This document shows positions 34,987 through 44,714 of a stretch of 64,000 nucleotides of DNA, one piece after another. The notes under the pieces were generated by a model that saw only the letters and a list, made by a program, of their open reading frames with translations, was not told the origin of the DNA and did no database searches. The stretch is from Burkholderiales bacterium (GTDB lineage Bacteria > Pseudomonadota > Gammaproteobacteria > Burkholderiales > SG8-39). The stretch spans positions 735,930 to 799,929 of the forward strand of contig JAOSJV010000010.1 in assembly GCA_027493935.1 (NCBI GenBank). Direction: 5' to 3'. Positions within the stretch are counted from its first letter, which is position 1. Each line of letters starts with the position of its first letter. Position numbers and translations under genes: made by a program.

Positions 34987-36963
34987 ATGACAACGCCGCG
35001 CCCCGGCGAGCTCAAGCTCAAGCACCTGTTTCAGCCCGGCAGCATCGGCCGCTTCGCGACGGCGAATCGGGTCAAGTACGGCGCCTGCTGCGTCTCGAAC
35101 TACAACACCCGCGACGGCTTCATCACCGCGCGCGAGCTTGCGCGCATGCGGGTGATCGCGCAGACCGGGTGCGGCATCATCACCAACCAGGGCGCCTACC
35201 CGGATCCGCTCGGCGAGGGCAAGGCGTACTTCCGCCAGGTCGCCATCCACGACGACAAGTTCCTGCCCGAATTCGAGAGGATCGCAGGCTATATCCGCGA
35301 CGCGGGCGCGATCGGCATCCAGCAGATCCTGCACGCCGGACGCTACGGCGGCATCGACCTCGGCTACTGTGTGCAGCCGTCCGACGTGCCGCAGACGCTG
35401 CCGCACTTCCGGCCCCCGCGCGTGCTGACCAAGGAGGAGATCCGCGACGTCGTGCGTCAGCACGCCGATGCGGCAAAGCGCTCGATCAAGGCGGGCTTCC
35501 ATGGCACCGAGGTGACGAGCTTCATGGGCTATCTCCTCGCCACGTTCAACTCGAAGTTCACCAACCAGCGCGCCGACGAGTACGGCGGCTCGCTCGAGAA
35601 CCGCGGGCGCTTCATGCGCGAGCTGATCGACGCGATCAAGCAGGCGACGCCCGACCACCCGCTCGTCGTGCGGCTGAACGGCGCCGAGCTGATGGACCGC
35701 TGGGGCGGCAACACCGAGGAAGAGTGCTTCGAGCTGATGCAGCAGGCGGGCGCCTGCGGCGTCGACATGATCAGCGTCACGGTCGGTTGGCAGGAGGCGC
35801 CGGAATCCTCGATCGGGCGCGACATTCAGCCGGGCCACTGGAACTACCTGGCGGCGCGGGCCAAGAAGCTGCTGCCCGACGTGCCGATCACGTTCGGCGT
35901 CCGGCTGCCCGACCCGCGCATGGCCGACCGCTGCATTGCCGATGGCGAGTTCGACTTCTGGGAGGTCTGCCGGCCGCTGCTCGCCGATCCCGAGCTCGTG
36001 CACAAGGCCGCCGAGGATCGGCTCGACGAGACGCGCCGCTGCATCGGCTCGCTCAACTGCCTCTCGCGCCTGTTCCGCGACTTGCCCTACACGTGCACCA
36101 TGAATCCGGCGCTCGGCCACGAGGTCGAGCCCGAGTATCACGTCACGCCCGCGGCGGTGCAGAAGCGCGTGATGGTGATCGGCGCCGGCCCCGCCGGCAT
36201 GGAATGCGCGATCACCGCCGCGAAGCGCGGCCACCGGGTGACGGTGTTCGAGAAGTCCGGCCGCGTCGGCGGCAACCTCGTCGGCTACGCGGCGCGCGAC
36301 CTCGCGCGGCCCGACGACCTGCAAAGCGTGGTGCGCCACTACGAGCTGATGGCGGCGAAGCTCGGCATCGAGCTCAAGCTCGGCGCCGAGGTCGATGCGA
36401 AGCTGATGCGCGGCATCCTGCACCAGTACGATGTCGCCGTCGTCGCCATCGGTGCGCGCATCGACCGCGAGGCGCTCCGTGCCATCGAGGGGCACGAGCG
36501 CATCCTCGACGGCCTGGCGGTCGCGCAGGGCGCGGTGCCGACCGGTGCGCGGGTGGTCGTGATCGGCGGCGGCAAGGTCGGTCTCACCGTCGCCGAGTCG
36601 CTGCGCAAGGGCGGCGCCGAGGTCACCGTCGTCGAGGCCGCCAAGCGCATCGCGGGCGACGTCATGCCCTCGTTCAAATGGCGCCACACCGCCTGGGTCG
36701 ACGAGCTCGGGGTGGAGACACTCACCTCGAGCCGGGTGACGCGCGTGACGGCCGAGGGCTGCACGGTGGTGAGCGCGAAAGGCGAGGAGCGCCTGGTCCC
36801 GGCCGACACCGTGATCGCGACCGCGCCGCGCCGCGCGAACCAGGAGCTCTTCCACGAGCTCGAGTGGATGATCGACGAGCTGCACGGCTGCGGCGACGCG
36901 CTCATTCCGCGCGGCCTCGACGCGGCGATCCACGAGGGCTACCGTCTCGGCGTGCGGATCTAG
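34987..36963 (+). CDS. 2,4-dienoyl-CoA-reductase-type NADH:flavin oxidoreductase
   Basis: 658-aa multi-cofactor enzyme: an old-yellow-enzyme barrel (about 10-370, FMN) followed by a glutathione-reductase-like domain (GAGPAGMECAITAAKRGH for FAD, VIGGGKVGLTVAESLRKGG for NADH). Cysteines for the linking 4Fe-4S cluster read C-I-G-S-L-N-C then a later C in YTCTMNP; the usual second cysteine is Ser and a residue is missing. The ATG has GGAGG five bases upstream. Together with the nearby monooxygenase/ligase fusion it could reduce an aryl- or dienoyl-CoA intermediate. Confidence 0.85.
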   Translation: MTTPRPGELKLKHLFQPGSIGRFATANRVKYGACCVSNYNTRDGFITARELARMRVIAQTGCGIITNQGAYPDPLGEGKAYFRQVAIHDDKFLPEFERIAGYIRDAGAIGIQQILHAGRYGGIDLGYCVQPSDVPQTLPHFRPPRVLTKEEIRDVVRQHADAAKRSIKAGFHGTEVTSFMGYLLATFNSKFTNQRADEYGGSLENRGRFMRELIDAIKQATPDHPLVVRLNGAELMDRWGGNTEEECFELMQQAGACGVDMISVTVGWQEAPESSIGRDIQPGHWNYLAARAKKLLPDVPITFGVRLPDPRMADRCIADGEFDFWEVCRPLLADPELVHKAAEDRLDETRRCIGSLNCLSRLFRDLPYTCTMNPALGHEVEPEYHVTPAAVQKRVMVIGAGPAGMECAITAAKRGHRVTVFEKSGRVGGNLVGYAARDLARPDDLQSVVRHYELMAAKLGIELKLGAEVDAKLMRGILHQYDVAVVAIGARIDREALRAIEGHERILDGLAVAQGAVPTGARVVVIGGGKVGLTVAESLRKGGAEVTVVEAAKRIAGDVMPSFKWRHTAWVDELGVETLTSSRVTRVTAEGCTVVSAKGEERLVPADTVIATAPRRANQELFHELEWMIDELHGCGDALIPRGLDAAIHEGYRLGVRI

Positions 36964-36967
36964 CGGC

Positions 36968-37474
36968 ATGAGCGGGGGCAGCCACGAAACGGGCACCCTG
37001 GCCGCCGGCGCCGAGGCGATGCTCGCCGACATCGCCGCCTGGCAGCGCATGCTCGACCGGCACGCGGAGCTCTTCGCCGAGCTCGCGCCAGGCGCGCGCA
37101 TCGGCATCCTGCCCCGCGAGGCGACCGGATTCGCCCCCGGCCGGCAACCGGCCGGCTGGCGCGAGGCGCGCTTCGGCCCGAGCGGTGCGCCGATGCTCGC
37201 GTGGGAGGCCGCAGACGGAGGCATGCGCGCCGCTTGCGAGCGCGTCGGCGGCTTCGCCGACGCGCGCGCCGATTTCCTGCTGCTCGCCGACCGCCAGTCG
37301 ATCGCGGAAGCCCATGCGGCTCTCGACGGCGACGCGCTCGCCCGGCTCAAGCGGCGGATCCGGCGCGGCGACGTCATGCTCTGCACCTTCCGCACCCGCG
37401 CCGAGCTGGCCGCCGCCGGCTACGAGGATTTCCTCGATTCGCTCGGCCTCGCTTTCATGGGCGCGTGCCGGTGA
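36968..37474 (+). CDS. Hypothetical protein in the aryl-CoA operon
   Basis: 168-aa soluble protein starting four bases after the flavoenzyme stop. It is Ala/Arg-rich and mostly helical, with a single Cys near TFRTR and no recognisable motif; DVMLCTFRTRAELAAAGYEDF is the most structured-looking stretch. The tight spacing with both neighbours argues for a real gene and a role in the same pathway, for instance as an accessory or regulatory subunit. Confidence 0.5.
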   Translation: MSGGSHETGTLAAGAEAMLADIAAWQRMLDRHAELFAELAPGARIGILPREATGFAPGRQPAGWREARFGPSGAPMLAWEAADGGMRAACERVGGFADARADFLLLADRQSIAEAHAALDGDALARLKRRIRRGDVMLCTFRTRAELAAAGYEDFLDSLGLAFMGACR

Positions 37475-37701
37475 TCTTCGCCAATCCGGCCGGCGCGCCC
37501 GAGCTCGCGTGCGACGAGTGCGGCTGCCGCTGGTTCGACCGCCTGACCGACGGCGGCGCCGACCGCTGCTACGAGTGCGGGACGCCGGTGCCGGAGGCCG
37601 AGCGCGCGGCCTTCCGCGCGGCGCTCGAGGCCTTCGCCCGGGGCCGGCACGCGCCGGGCAACCCGCCATCCGACGCTGAAGACCCGCGGCGCGAGCGCTA
37701 G
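37471..37701 (+). CDS. Small zinc-ribbon protein
   Basis: 76 aa, starting at a GTG that overlaps the stop of the upstream protein (GTGA). It has two CxxCG knuckles, CDECG and CYECG, spaced about 18 residues apart, the geometry of a rubredoxin-like zinc ribbon, then a helical tail. Such small ribbons can act as electron carriers or protein adaptors. It could serve the monooxygenase that follows. Confidence 0.62.
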   Translation: MIFANPAGAPELACDECGCRWFDRLTDGGADRCYECGTPVPEAERAAFRAALEAFARGRHAPGNPPSDAEDPRRER

Positions 37702-37740
37702 TAGTATTGTTTTCGGCGCCCCTCCGCGCCGCAGGCGACC

Positions 37741-40501
37741 ATGCGAACCGCGATCCTCGGCGCCGGCCCCGCCGGCCTCTTCCTCGCGCTGCTCCTCAAG
37801 CGGCGGCGCCCGCACGCCGAGGTGCTCGTCCTCGAGCAGAATCCGCGCGGCGCGACCTTCGGCTTCGGCGTGGTGTTCTCCGACGGCGCGCTGGAGTTCC
37901 TGCGCGCGGGCGAGCCGGAGATCTTCGCGCTGCTCGAGCGCGAGATGGAACACTGGCCCGAGCAGAAGATCGTGCACCGGGACGAGTCCATCATGATCGA
38001 TGGCAACGGCTTCTCGGCGATCGGCCGGCTGCGGCTGCTCTCGACGCTCGAGCGGCTGTGCGAGGCGGCCGGCGTGCACGTCGAGCACGGCCGCACGGTC
38101 GGCGCGCTCGCCGAGCTCGCCGGCTTCGATCTGGTGGTCGCCGCCGACGGCGTGAATTCGATGGTGCGTCGGTCGCTCGCCGAGCGGCTGCGGCCGCGCA
38201 TCCGCCACCTCACGAATAAGTTCGCGTGGTACGGGACCGCGCAGCCGTTCGACTGCCTGACACTCACGTTCCGCGCGAGCGAGCACGGCCACTTCGTCGC
38301 CCATCACTACCGCTACGCCCCGGACATCAGCACGTTCATCGTCGAGTGCGATGCGGCGACCTGGTACCGCGCCGGGCTCGATCGCATGACCGACGAGCAG
38401 AGCCGGCTCTACTGCGAGCGCGTGTTCTCGCCCGACCTCGACGGGCGGCCGCTCATCTCCAACCGCTCGCTCTGGCGCAACTTCCCGCTCCTGTGGACGC
38501 CGCAGTGGACCGACGGCAACGTGGTCCTGATCGGGGACGCCGTGCGCACCGGGCATTTCTCGATCGGGTCGGGCACGCGGCTCGCGATGGAGGACGCGAT
38601 CGCGCTCGCAGCCGCGCTCGACGCCCACGACGGCGACATCGGCGCGGGCCTCGCCGCCTTCGAGCGCGCGCGCAAGCCGATCGCCGGGAAGATCGTCGAA
38701 GCCGCGAACGCGAGCTCGTTCTGGTACGAGCGCATCGCCGAGAAGATGGCGCTCGCGCCGTGGCGGCTCGCCTACGACTACATGACCCGCAGCGGCCGCA
38801 TGAGCGACGAGCGGCTGCGCGCGGAGGCGCCGCGCTTCATGGCGCACGTCGACCGCGAGCGCGCCGCCGATCCGCGCGTCGCGCATCCTGAGCGATACGA
38901 AGACCCGTGCGGCGCCGGCACGCCCGGCGCGCGCGAGATCGGCTGGCGCGTTCCCGCGCGCTACAACGCGTCGCGCATCCTGTTCGACAACCTCGCCGCC
39001 GGCCGCGGCGACAAGGCCGCCGTGCTCTGCGAGCACCGCGCGCTCACCTACGGCGAGCTCGCCGGGCTAGCATGCCGCGTCGGCAATGGGCTCGCCGCGA
39101 TGGGGCTCGCGCGCGGCAGCCGCGTGCTGCTCCTGATGCTCGACACCCCCGAGTACGTGGCGGCGATCTTCGGCGCGATGCGCGCGGGCTTCGTGCCGGT
39201 GCTCGTCAATACGCTCTCGCCCGCCGATCTGGTCGCCTACTACGTCGCCGACAGCGGCGCGGAAGCAGCGATCGCGCACGGCTCGCTCGCGCATCTTCTC
39301 GCTCACCCGGACGCGCGCGCGGGCCGCCTGCGCAGCCTGGTCGTCGTCAGCGAGGGCGAACCTCCGCCGCTCGAGCTGGTCGACGTGCAGCGCTGGGACG
39401 CATGGATCGCCGCCGCAAGCCCCGCGCTCGACGAGACCGAGACCCACCCCGACGAGATGGCGTTCTGGATGTACAGCTCCGGCAGCACCGGCCGGCCGAA
39501 GGGCGTCGTGCACCTGCACCACGACGCCCCGTACACGCACGAGTCATACGGCAGACGGGTGCTCGGCATACGCGAGTCCGACGTCGCGTTCTCGCCGCCG
39601 AAGATCTTCTTCGCGTACGGCTTCGGCAACGCGATCACCTTTCCGCTGTCGGTGGGCGCGACCGTCGTGCTGCATCCAGGCCGGCCCGATCCCGAGGCGG
39701 TGCTCGACGCGATCGAGCGGCACCGCCCGACGATTCTGTTCGGACTGCCGACGCTGTACAACGCGCTGATCGCGTTCCCCGGCTCCGAGCGCCGCGACCT
39801 CTCCAGCCTGCGCCTGTGCGTCTCGGCCGCCGAGACGCTCTCGCAGGAGATGTTCGCCGAATGGGCGCGCCGCTACGGCCTGCGCATCGTCGAGGGGGCT
39901 CGGCTCGACCGAGGTGCTGCACATCTACCTCTCCAACCGGGTCGACCGCCAGAAGCCCGGAGCAACCGGCGCGCGCGTGCCCGGCTACGAGATCAAGCTC
40001 TGCGATCCCGACGGGCGCGAAGTGCCGGCCGGCGAGCCCGGTATCATGTGGGTGCGCGGCGACTCGAGCGCGCCGTTCTACTGGAACCGCCCGGACAAGA
40101 CGCGCGAGACCATGCGCGAGGCGTGGATCTACACCGGCGACCGGTTCCGCATGGACGCCGACGGGTTCTACTGGTTCGAGGGTCGCGCCGACGACTTGGT
40201 GAAGGTGAGCGGCCAGTGGGTGCTTCCGCTGGAGGTCGAGCGCGCGCTGGCCGAGCACCCGGCAGTGCGCGAGTGCGCGGTGCTCGCGGTCGAGGACGAG
40301 CGCCGGCTGATGACGCTGAAGGCGTTCGTCGCGCTGCGACCCGGGCACGAGGCCGGCCCGAAGACGACCCGCGCGCTGCAGGACTTCGTCAAGCGCGCCC
40401 TGGTGCCGTTCAAGTACCCGCGCACCATCGAGTATCTCGGCGAGCTGCCCAAGACCGGCACGGGCAAGATCGACCGGCAACGGCTGAAGCGCGGCGGCTG
40501 A
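37741..40501 (+). CDS. Flavin monooxygenase / benzoate-CoA-ligase-type fusion protein (frameshifted)
   Basis: 919 aa after correcting one extra G near 39895. Residues 1-385 form a group A FAD monooxygenase: GAGPAGLFLALLL (FAD), FGFGVVFSDGALEF and LIGDAVRTGHFSIGSG, closest in pattern to salicylyl-/anthraniloyl-CoA hydroxylases. After a short linker, residues about 410-919 are an AMP-forming ligase of the benzoate-CoA type: YSSGSTGRPKG, GLGSTEVLHIYLSN, YTGDRFRMDADGFYWFEGR and KTGTGKID (catalytic Lys). This suggests CoA activation followed by ring hydroxylation in one protein. No stop or likely internal start is seen in the linker. Confidence 0.83.
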
Positions 40502-40743
40502 GCCGCGCCGTCTGCCCGCGAGGGCGAAGGCGAGCCGATGGGCGGTTCGGGCCTTGTGCGGCGGTCGGCGAATAGCGGGTGGTTCGTGCCCCCGGTCGTG
40601 TGTTGACTGGCCGCCGCGAACCGGGACCCTCAGGCGGGCAGTTGTGGCCGCGGGCGCCGGCCGGGCGGAGCCGCTGACGCCTCCGAGAGGCACGTTGTGC
40701 GACCGCGTAGCGCTCGCGCGGGTCTTGATCTTCCGACGGTCTG

Positions 40744-42127
40744 CTACCGCTTCCGGGTCGTGCCAGCTCCCCGGCGGATCGACGAGCGCGTCGGCCGCCG
40801 CCGGGCCCCACGACTCCGGTGCGTACTCGGCGACCGCAGCGGCATGCTCGAGCAGCGGCTCGACGATGCGCCACGCCGCCTCCACCTCGTCCTGCCGCGC
40901 GAACAGCAGATGGTCGCCGGCGATCGCCGCGCCGAGGAGCAGGTCGTACGGCTCGACCTGGCGCGCCGCGTCGCGGCAGGCGAACAGCTCGACGTTCTCG
41001 CTCGCACCGCGCCCGCCCGCGGCGAGCACCGTCGCGCCGAGCGCGATCTCCATGTTCGGACCCATGCGGAAGCGGAAGTGGTTGGGCGCGCCGGCGTCGA
41101 ACTCGCGCCCCGAGAAGCGCCGCTGCGGCGGGCGCTTGAGCGTCACCAGCACCTCGGTCGCGGTCACCGCCAGGCGCTTGCCGGCGCGCACGAAGAACGG
41201 GACGTCCTGCCAGCGCCACGAGTCGAGGTGCATGCGCAGCGCCGTGAAAGTCTCGACGCGCGAATCCGGCGCGACGCCCTGCTCGGCGCGGTATCCGGCG
41301 TACTGACCGCGCACCACCTCGTGCTCGGCAGGCGGGCGGATCGACTTCAACACCCGCGCCTTCTCGTCGCGGAAGGCCTCCATGTCGGGGCCGACCGGGG
41401 GCTCCATCGCGAGCAGCGCGACGACCTGCAGCAGGTGGTTCTGCACGACGTCGCGGATCGCGCCGGCCTCCTCGTAGAACCTGCCGCGCCCGGCGACGCC
41501 GAAGCGCTCGGCCATCGTCACCTCGACCCGCGCGACATAGTTGCGGTTCCAGATCGGCTCGAGAAAGCTGTTGCCGAACCGGAAGTACAGGATGTTCTGC
41601 ACCGTTTCCTTGCCGAGGTAATGGTCGATGCGGAAGATCGACTCCTCGTCGAAGACCGCGTGCAGCGTGCGGTTGAGCGACCGGGCCGAGGCCAGATCGC
41701 GCCCGAACGGCTTCTCGAGCACGACGCGCGCGCCGCGGCCGCAGCCCGACCGGCCGAATCCCTCGACCACGACCGGGAAGAGGCTCGGCGGGATCGCGAG
41801 ATAGTGCACCGGCCGCTGCGCGTCGCCGAGCGCCTCGCGCAGCCGGTCGTAGACCGCCGGGTCGGTGTAGTCGCCCGCGACGTAGCGCAGCCGCTCCGCG
41901 AGCGCGCCGAAGGCGCGCTCGTCCACGCCGCCGCCGTGCTCGGCAATGCTCTCTCGTGCGCGCGCGAGCAGGCGCTCGCGGCCCCAGCCCTCCCGCGCGA
42001 CGCCGACCACCGGCAGCGCGAGGGCGCCGCGCTTCGCCATGGCGTGCACGCTCGGAAAGATCTTCTTGTAGGCGAGATCGCCGGTGATGCCGAAAAGCAC
42101 CAGTGCGTCGGCGCGCTGCTTCTCCAT
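40744..42127 (-). CDS. zwf: Glucose-6-phosphate 1-dehydrogenase (probable frameshift near the end)
   Basis: First enzyme of the oxidative pentose phosphate / Entner-Doudoroff routes. Restored length is 460 aa. It has the Rossmann start FGITGDLAYKKIFPS, the substrate motif RIDHYLGKETVQN with the catalytic His-Asp neighbourhood, and EKPFGRDLASA. The reading frame stays open far beyond the family end; one extra base at CCGG just after SWHDP would give an ending SWHDPKR and a stop at 40744, the usual length. It lies five bases after gnd. Confidence 0.86.
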
Positions 42128-42132
42128 GCCGC

Positions 42133-43185
42133 TCAGCCCTTCTCCTTGCCGCCCTGCGCCCGGCCGCCCTGCTCACGCCCGTTTTCTTCGTGGCCGCCGA
42201 ACTGGAAGCGCATGGCCGAGAGCACCTGGTTCGCGAAGCCGGCGTTGCCGCGCGAACTGAAGCGCTCGTACAGCGCTGCGGAGAGCACGGGCGCCGGCAC
42301 GCCCTCGTCGATCGCCGCCTGCAGCGTCCAGCGGCCCTCGCCCGAATCGGACACGCGGCCGCCGAAGCGCTCGAGCGCCGGGTCGTCCGCGAGCGCCGCC
42401 GCGGTGAGATCGAGGAGCCAGGAGCCGATCACGCTGCCGCGACGCCAGACCTCCGCCACCGCGGCGAGGTCGAAGTCGTAGCGGTAGAGCTCGGGCTCGC
42501 GCATCGGTGTCTCTTCCGCGCTCGCCGCGCGCGCGGCCTTGCCCGCGTTCGCGTGCCGCAGGACGTTGAGGCCCTCGGCATACGCGGCCATCAGCCCGTA
42601 CTCGATGCCGTTGTGGATCATCTTCGCGAAGTGGCCGGCGCCAGGACCGCCGCAGTGGAGATACCCGCGCTCGCCCGCAGTCGGCGCGCCCGTGCGGCCG
42701 GGTGTGCGCGCGGCGGCCTCGACACCGGGCGCGAGCGCGGCGAACGCCGGATCCAGCCGCGCCACCGCCTCGGCGTCGCCGCCGATCATCAGGCAGTAGC
42801 CGCGCTCGAGGCCCCACACGCCGCCGCTCGTGCCGACGTCGACGAACCGCAGGCCCGCGGTCGCGAGCGATCGCGCGCGGCGGATGGCGTCGCGGTAGTG
42901 CGAGTTGCCGCCGTCGATCACCGCATCGCCCTTTGACAGGTGCGGAACGAGCCCGTCCACCACCTGGTCCACCAGACCCGCGGGCACCATCATCCATACC
43001 GCGCGCGGCCGGGCGAGCTTGCCGGCGAGCGCAGCGAGCGAGTGCGCAGGCGTCGCGCCTTCGTGGGCAAGTCGTTCGACGGCCTCGGAAGAGACGTCGT
43101 GCACGACGCACTCGTGTCCGGCGCGCATCAGCCGGCGCACCATGTTCGCCCCCATCCGACCCAGCCCGATCATCGCGATCTGCAT
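42133..43185 (-). CDS. gnd: 6-phosphogluconate dehydrogenase (short form)
   Basis: 350-aa decarboxylating dehydrogenase of the short GndA/YqeC type. NAD(P)-binding start MIGLGRMGANMVRRLM, substrate motifs DGGNSHYRDA and FVDVGTSGGVWGLERG, and catalytic HCGGPGAGHFAKMIHNGIEY are all present. The C-terminal end is Gly/Lys-rich and varies in this family. It precedes zwf, forming a two-gene operon for NADPH and pentose supply. The short form commonly prefers NAD. Confidence 0.88.
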   Translation of the reverse strand: MQIAMIGLGRMGANMVRRLMRAGHECVVHDVSSEAVERLAHEGATPAHSLAALAGKLARPRAVWMMVPAGLVDQVVDGLVPHLSKGDAVIDGGNSHYRDAIRRARSLATAGLRFVDVGTSGGVWGLERGYCLMIGGDAEAVARLDPAFAALAPGVEAAARTPGRTGAPTAGERGYLHCGGPGAGHFAKMIHNGIEYGLMAAYAEGLNVLRHANAGKAARAASAEETPMREPELYRYDFDLAAVAEVWRRGSVIGSWLLDLTAAALADDPALERFGGRVSDSGEGRWTLQAAIDEGVPAPVLSAALYERFSSRGNAGFANQVLSAMRFQFGGHEENGREQGGRAQGGKEKG

Positions 43186-43351
43186 GCGTCACCTCGCTTT
43201 GCATCGCCCCGCCATGCACCGTCCCCTGGCCGGGCGGCGCCACCGCCCCGGCGCGCGCAAAGCGCAGGCGCTGCGCGTCACGCAGCGCACAGCGTCGCGC
43301 CAGGGCAATGGTACGCGCCTTGCGCGCGCGAGGATGCGCGCGCGTTGCGGT

Positions 43352-44653
43352 TCAGGCGGCGTTGGCGGCCGCGGCCTGCGCGAGCGTCGCGCGGTAGGCG
43401 CGCGCGACGGCGATGAGATTGCGCAGCAGCAGCGCCATGGAGGCCGCGAGCGCGAGCCCGCCCGGGTACGCGAGAACCGGCCACCACGGCGCAGCCAGCA
43501 GGAGCGCGAGCGCGGCGAGATGCGCGCGGAACTGAGCGCGCTGCGCCGCCTCGGCAAGGATCTTGCGCATATGCGGAACGCTCGCGCGGCCGGCGACCGT
43601 GGTTTGCAGGTGGAACCAGGAGAGGAACGGGGCGATCTTGTACAGCATGCCGTTGATCACCGAAAGCGCGACGCCGGCGACCGCCACCACGCCGAGGAAC
43701 ACGTCGAACCCCGCCGGCACCCGGTCGGGGGCGAGCAGCAGCGCCGCCCAGCAGAGCGCAGCGACGAGGAGCGAGGCCATGCCGACGCGCCAGAAGTCGA
43801 GCGTGACGTCGGCCTGCCGGCGGCGCCGCTTACGCTGCAGGTCGAGCGTGACGAGCGCGAACGCGACGTACGCCGCGCCGAGCACGAGCGCGAGCCCCGT
43901 GGCGAGCGTCGCACCCGCCTCGCCCAGCGCCACCTGTGCCGCCGACCACAGCACGAGCAGCGCGAAGATCGACCACGTGAGCCACTGCGTGAGCGGGCCC
44001 GGATACGCAGGGGTCATCTGGAACATCGGCACGACCTGGTAGCCGACCCCGATCACCAGCACCCCGATCCAGCCGAGCAGCCCCCACGCGGGATGCAGCT
44101 CGTGGAAGGCGGAGCTCGGCAGCGCAAGCCCCCATCCGAGACTCGCGGCGAGCGTCGCCCCCAGCGCGACCGCGGCCGCGAGCGCGACGGTCGCCAGCCC
44201 CATGACGCCCACCGTCGTGTTCCAGGCGCGAACCCGCGCAAGGCTCGTCACCACCGCGGCAACGAAGACGGCGAAGCCGAAGCCGAGCGCCACAACCGCG
44301 GCACGCAGCAGGAGCGGCCGCAGGAGCAGGAATCCGAGGGCGAGCGCGAGCGTACCGAGCACCAGCAGGACATGGGTGATCCGCGCGACCGCTCGCGGCG
44401 CCGGCATCGGCGCGCCCACCAGCACCGGCAGCATCTGCATCATGGCGCCGATCATGGTCGAGGCCATGACTCCGAGCGTCAGCAGGTGGGTGGCAGCCAG
44501 CGCAGCCGGCGTCCAGCGCGAGGCGAAGAGGTCCGGGCCCTGCCATAGGAGGAGCGCGGCGCAGGCGAGCCCGAACAGCGGCGCCGTGAGGAAGAAACGG
44601 AACGGCACCGAGAGCGGCGGTGCCTGCTCGAAGCTCAGTCCGGGCTGGAGCAT
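43352..44653 (-). CDS. Polytopic membrane protein, NnrS/COX1-like
   Basis: 433-aa integral membrane protein with about twelve hydrophobic helices. Conserved-looking histidines lie in ATHLLTLGVMAST, FHELHPAWGLLGWIG and SWFHLQTTV, which could be haem or metal ligands, as in NnrS or orphan haem-copper-oxidase-like subunits. Its start is 61 bases after the hemerythrin stop, so both are probably transcribed together under the DNR-type box at 45283. A role in NO or oxygen stress is inferred from this context. Confidence 0.5.
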   Translation of the reverse strand: MLQPGLSFEQAPPLSVPFRFFLTAPLFGLACAALLLWQGPDLFASRWTPAALAATHLLTLGVMASTMIGAMMQMLPVLVGAPMPAPRAVARITHVLLVLGTLALALGFLLLRPLLLRAAVVALGFGFAVFVAAVVTSLARVRAWNTTVGVMGLATVALAAAVALGATLAASLGWGLALPSSAFHELHPAWGLLGWIGVLVIGVGYQVVPMFQMTPAYPGPLTQWLTWSIFALLVLWSAAQVALGEAGATLATGLALVLGAAYVAFALVTLDLQRKRRRRQADVTLDFWRVGMASLLVAALCWAALLLAPDRVPAGFDVFLGVVAVAGVALSVINGMLYKIAPFLSWFHLQTTVAGRASVPHMRKILAEAAQRAQFRAHLAALALLLAAPWWPVLAYPGGLALAASMALLLRNLIAVARAYRATLAQAAAANAA

Positions 44654-44714
44654 GTGCCTCCGGCACCCTGGCGGCGCGGCGCCCGCTCCGCACCCCGCAC
44701 TGGCGTGCGCCGTG

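Noticed and set aside
34042..37395. 1117-codon open frame on the minus strand
   Set aside because: It runs antisense to the GNAT, Rrf2 and flavoenzyme genes, is Arg/Ala/His-rich without any family motif, and results from high GC with few stop codons.
39635..40743. Extension of zwf by about 370 codons
   Set aside because: Family similarity ends at SWHDP; the extension is antisense to the ligase domain and is best explained by one extra base just before the true stop at 40744.
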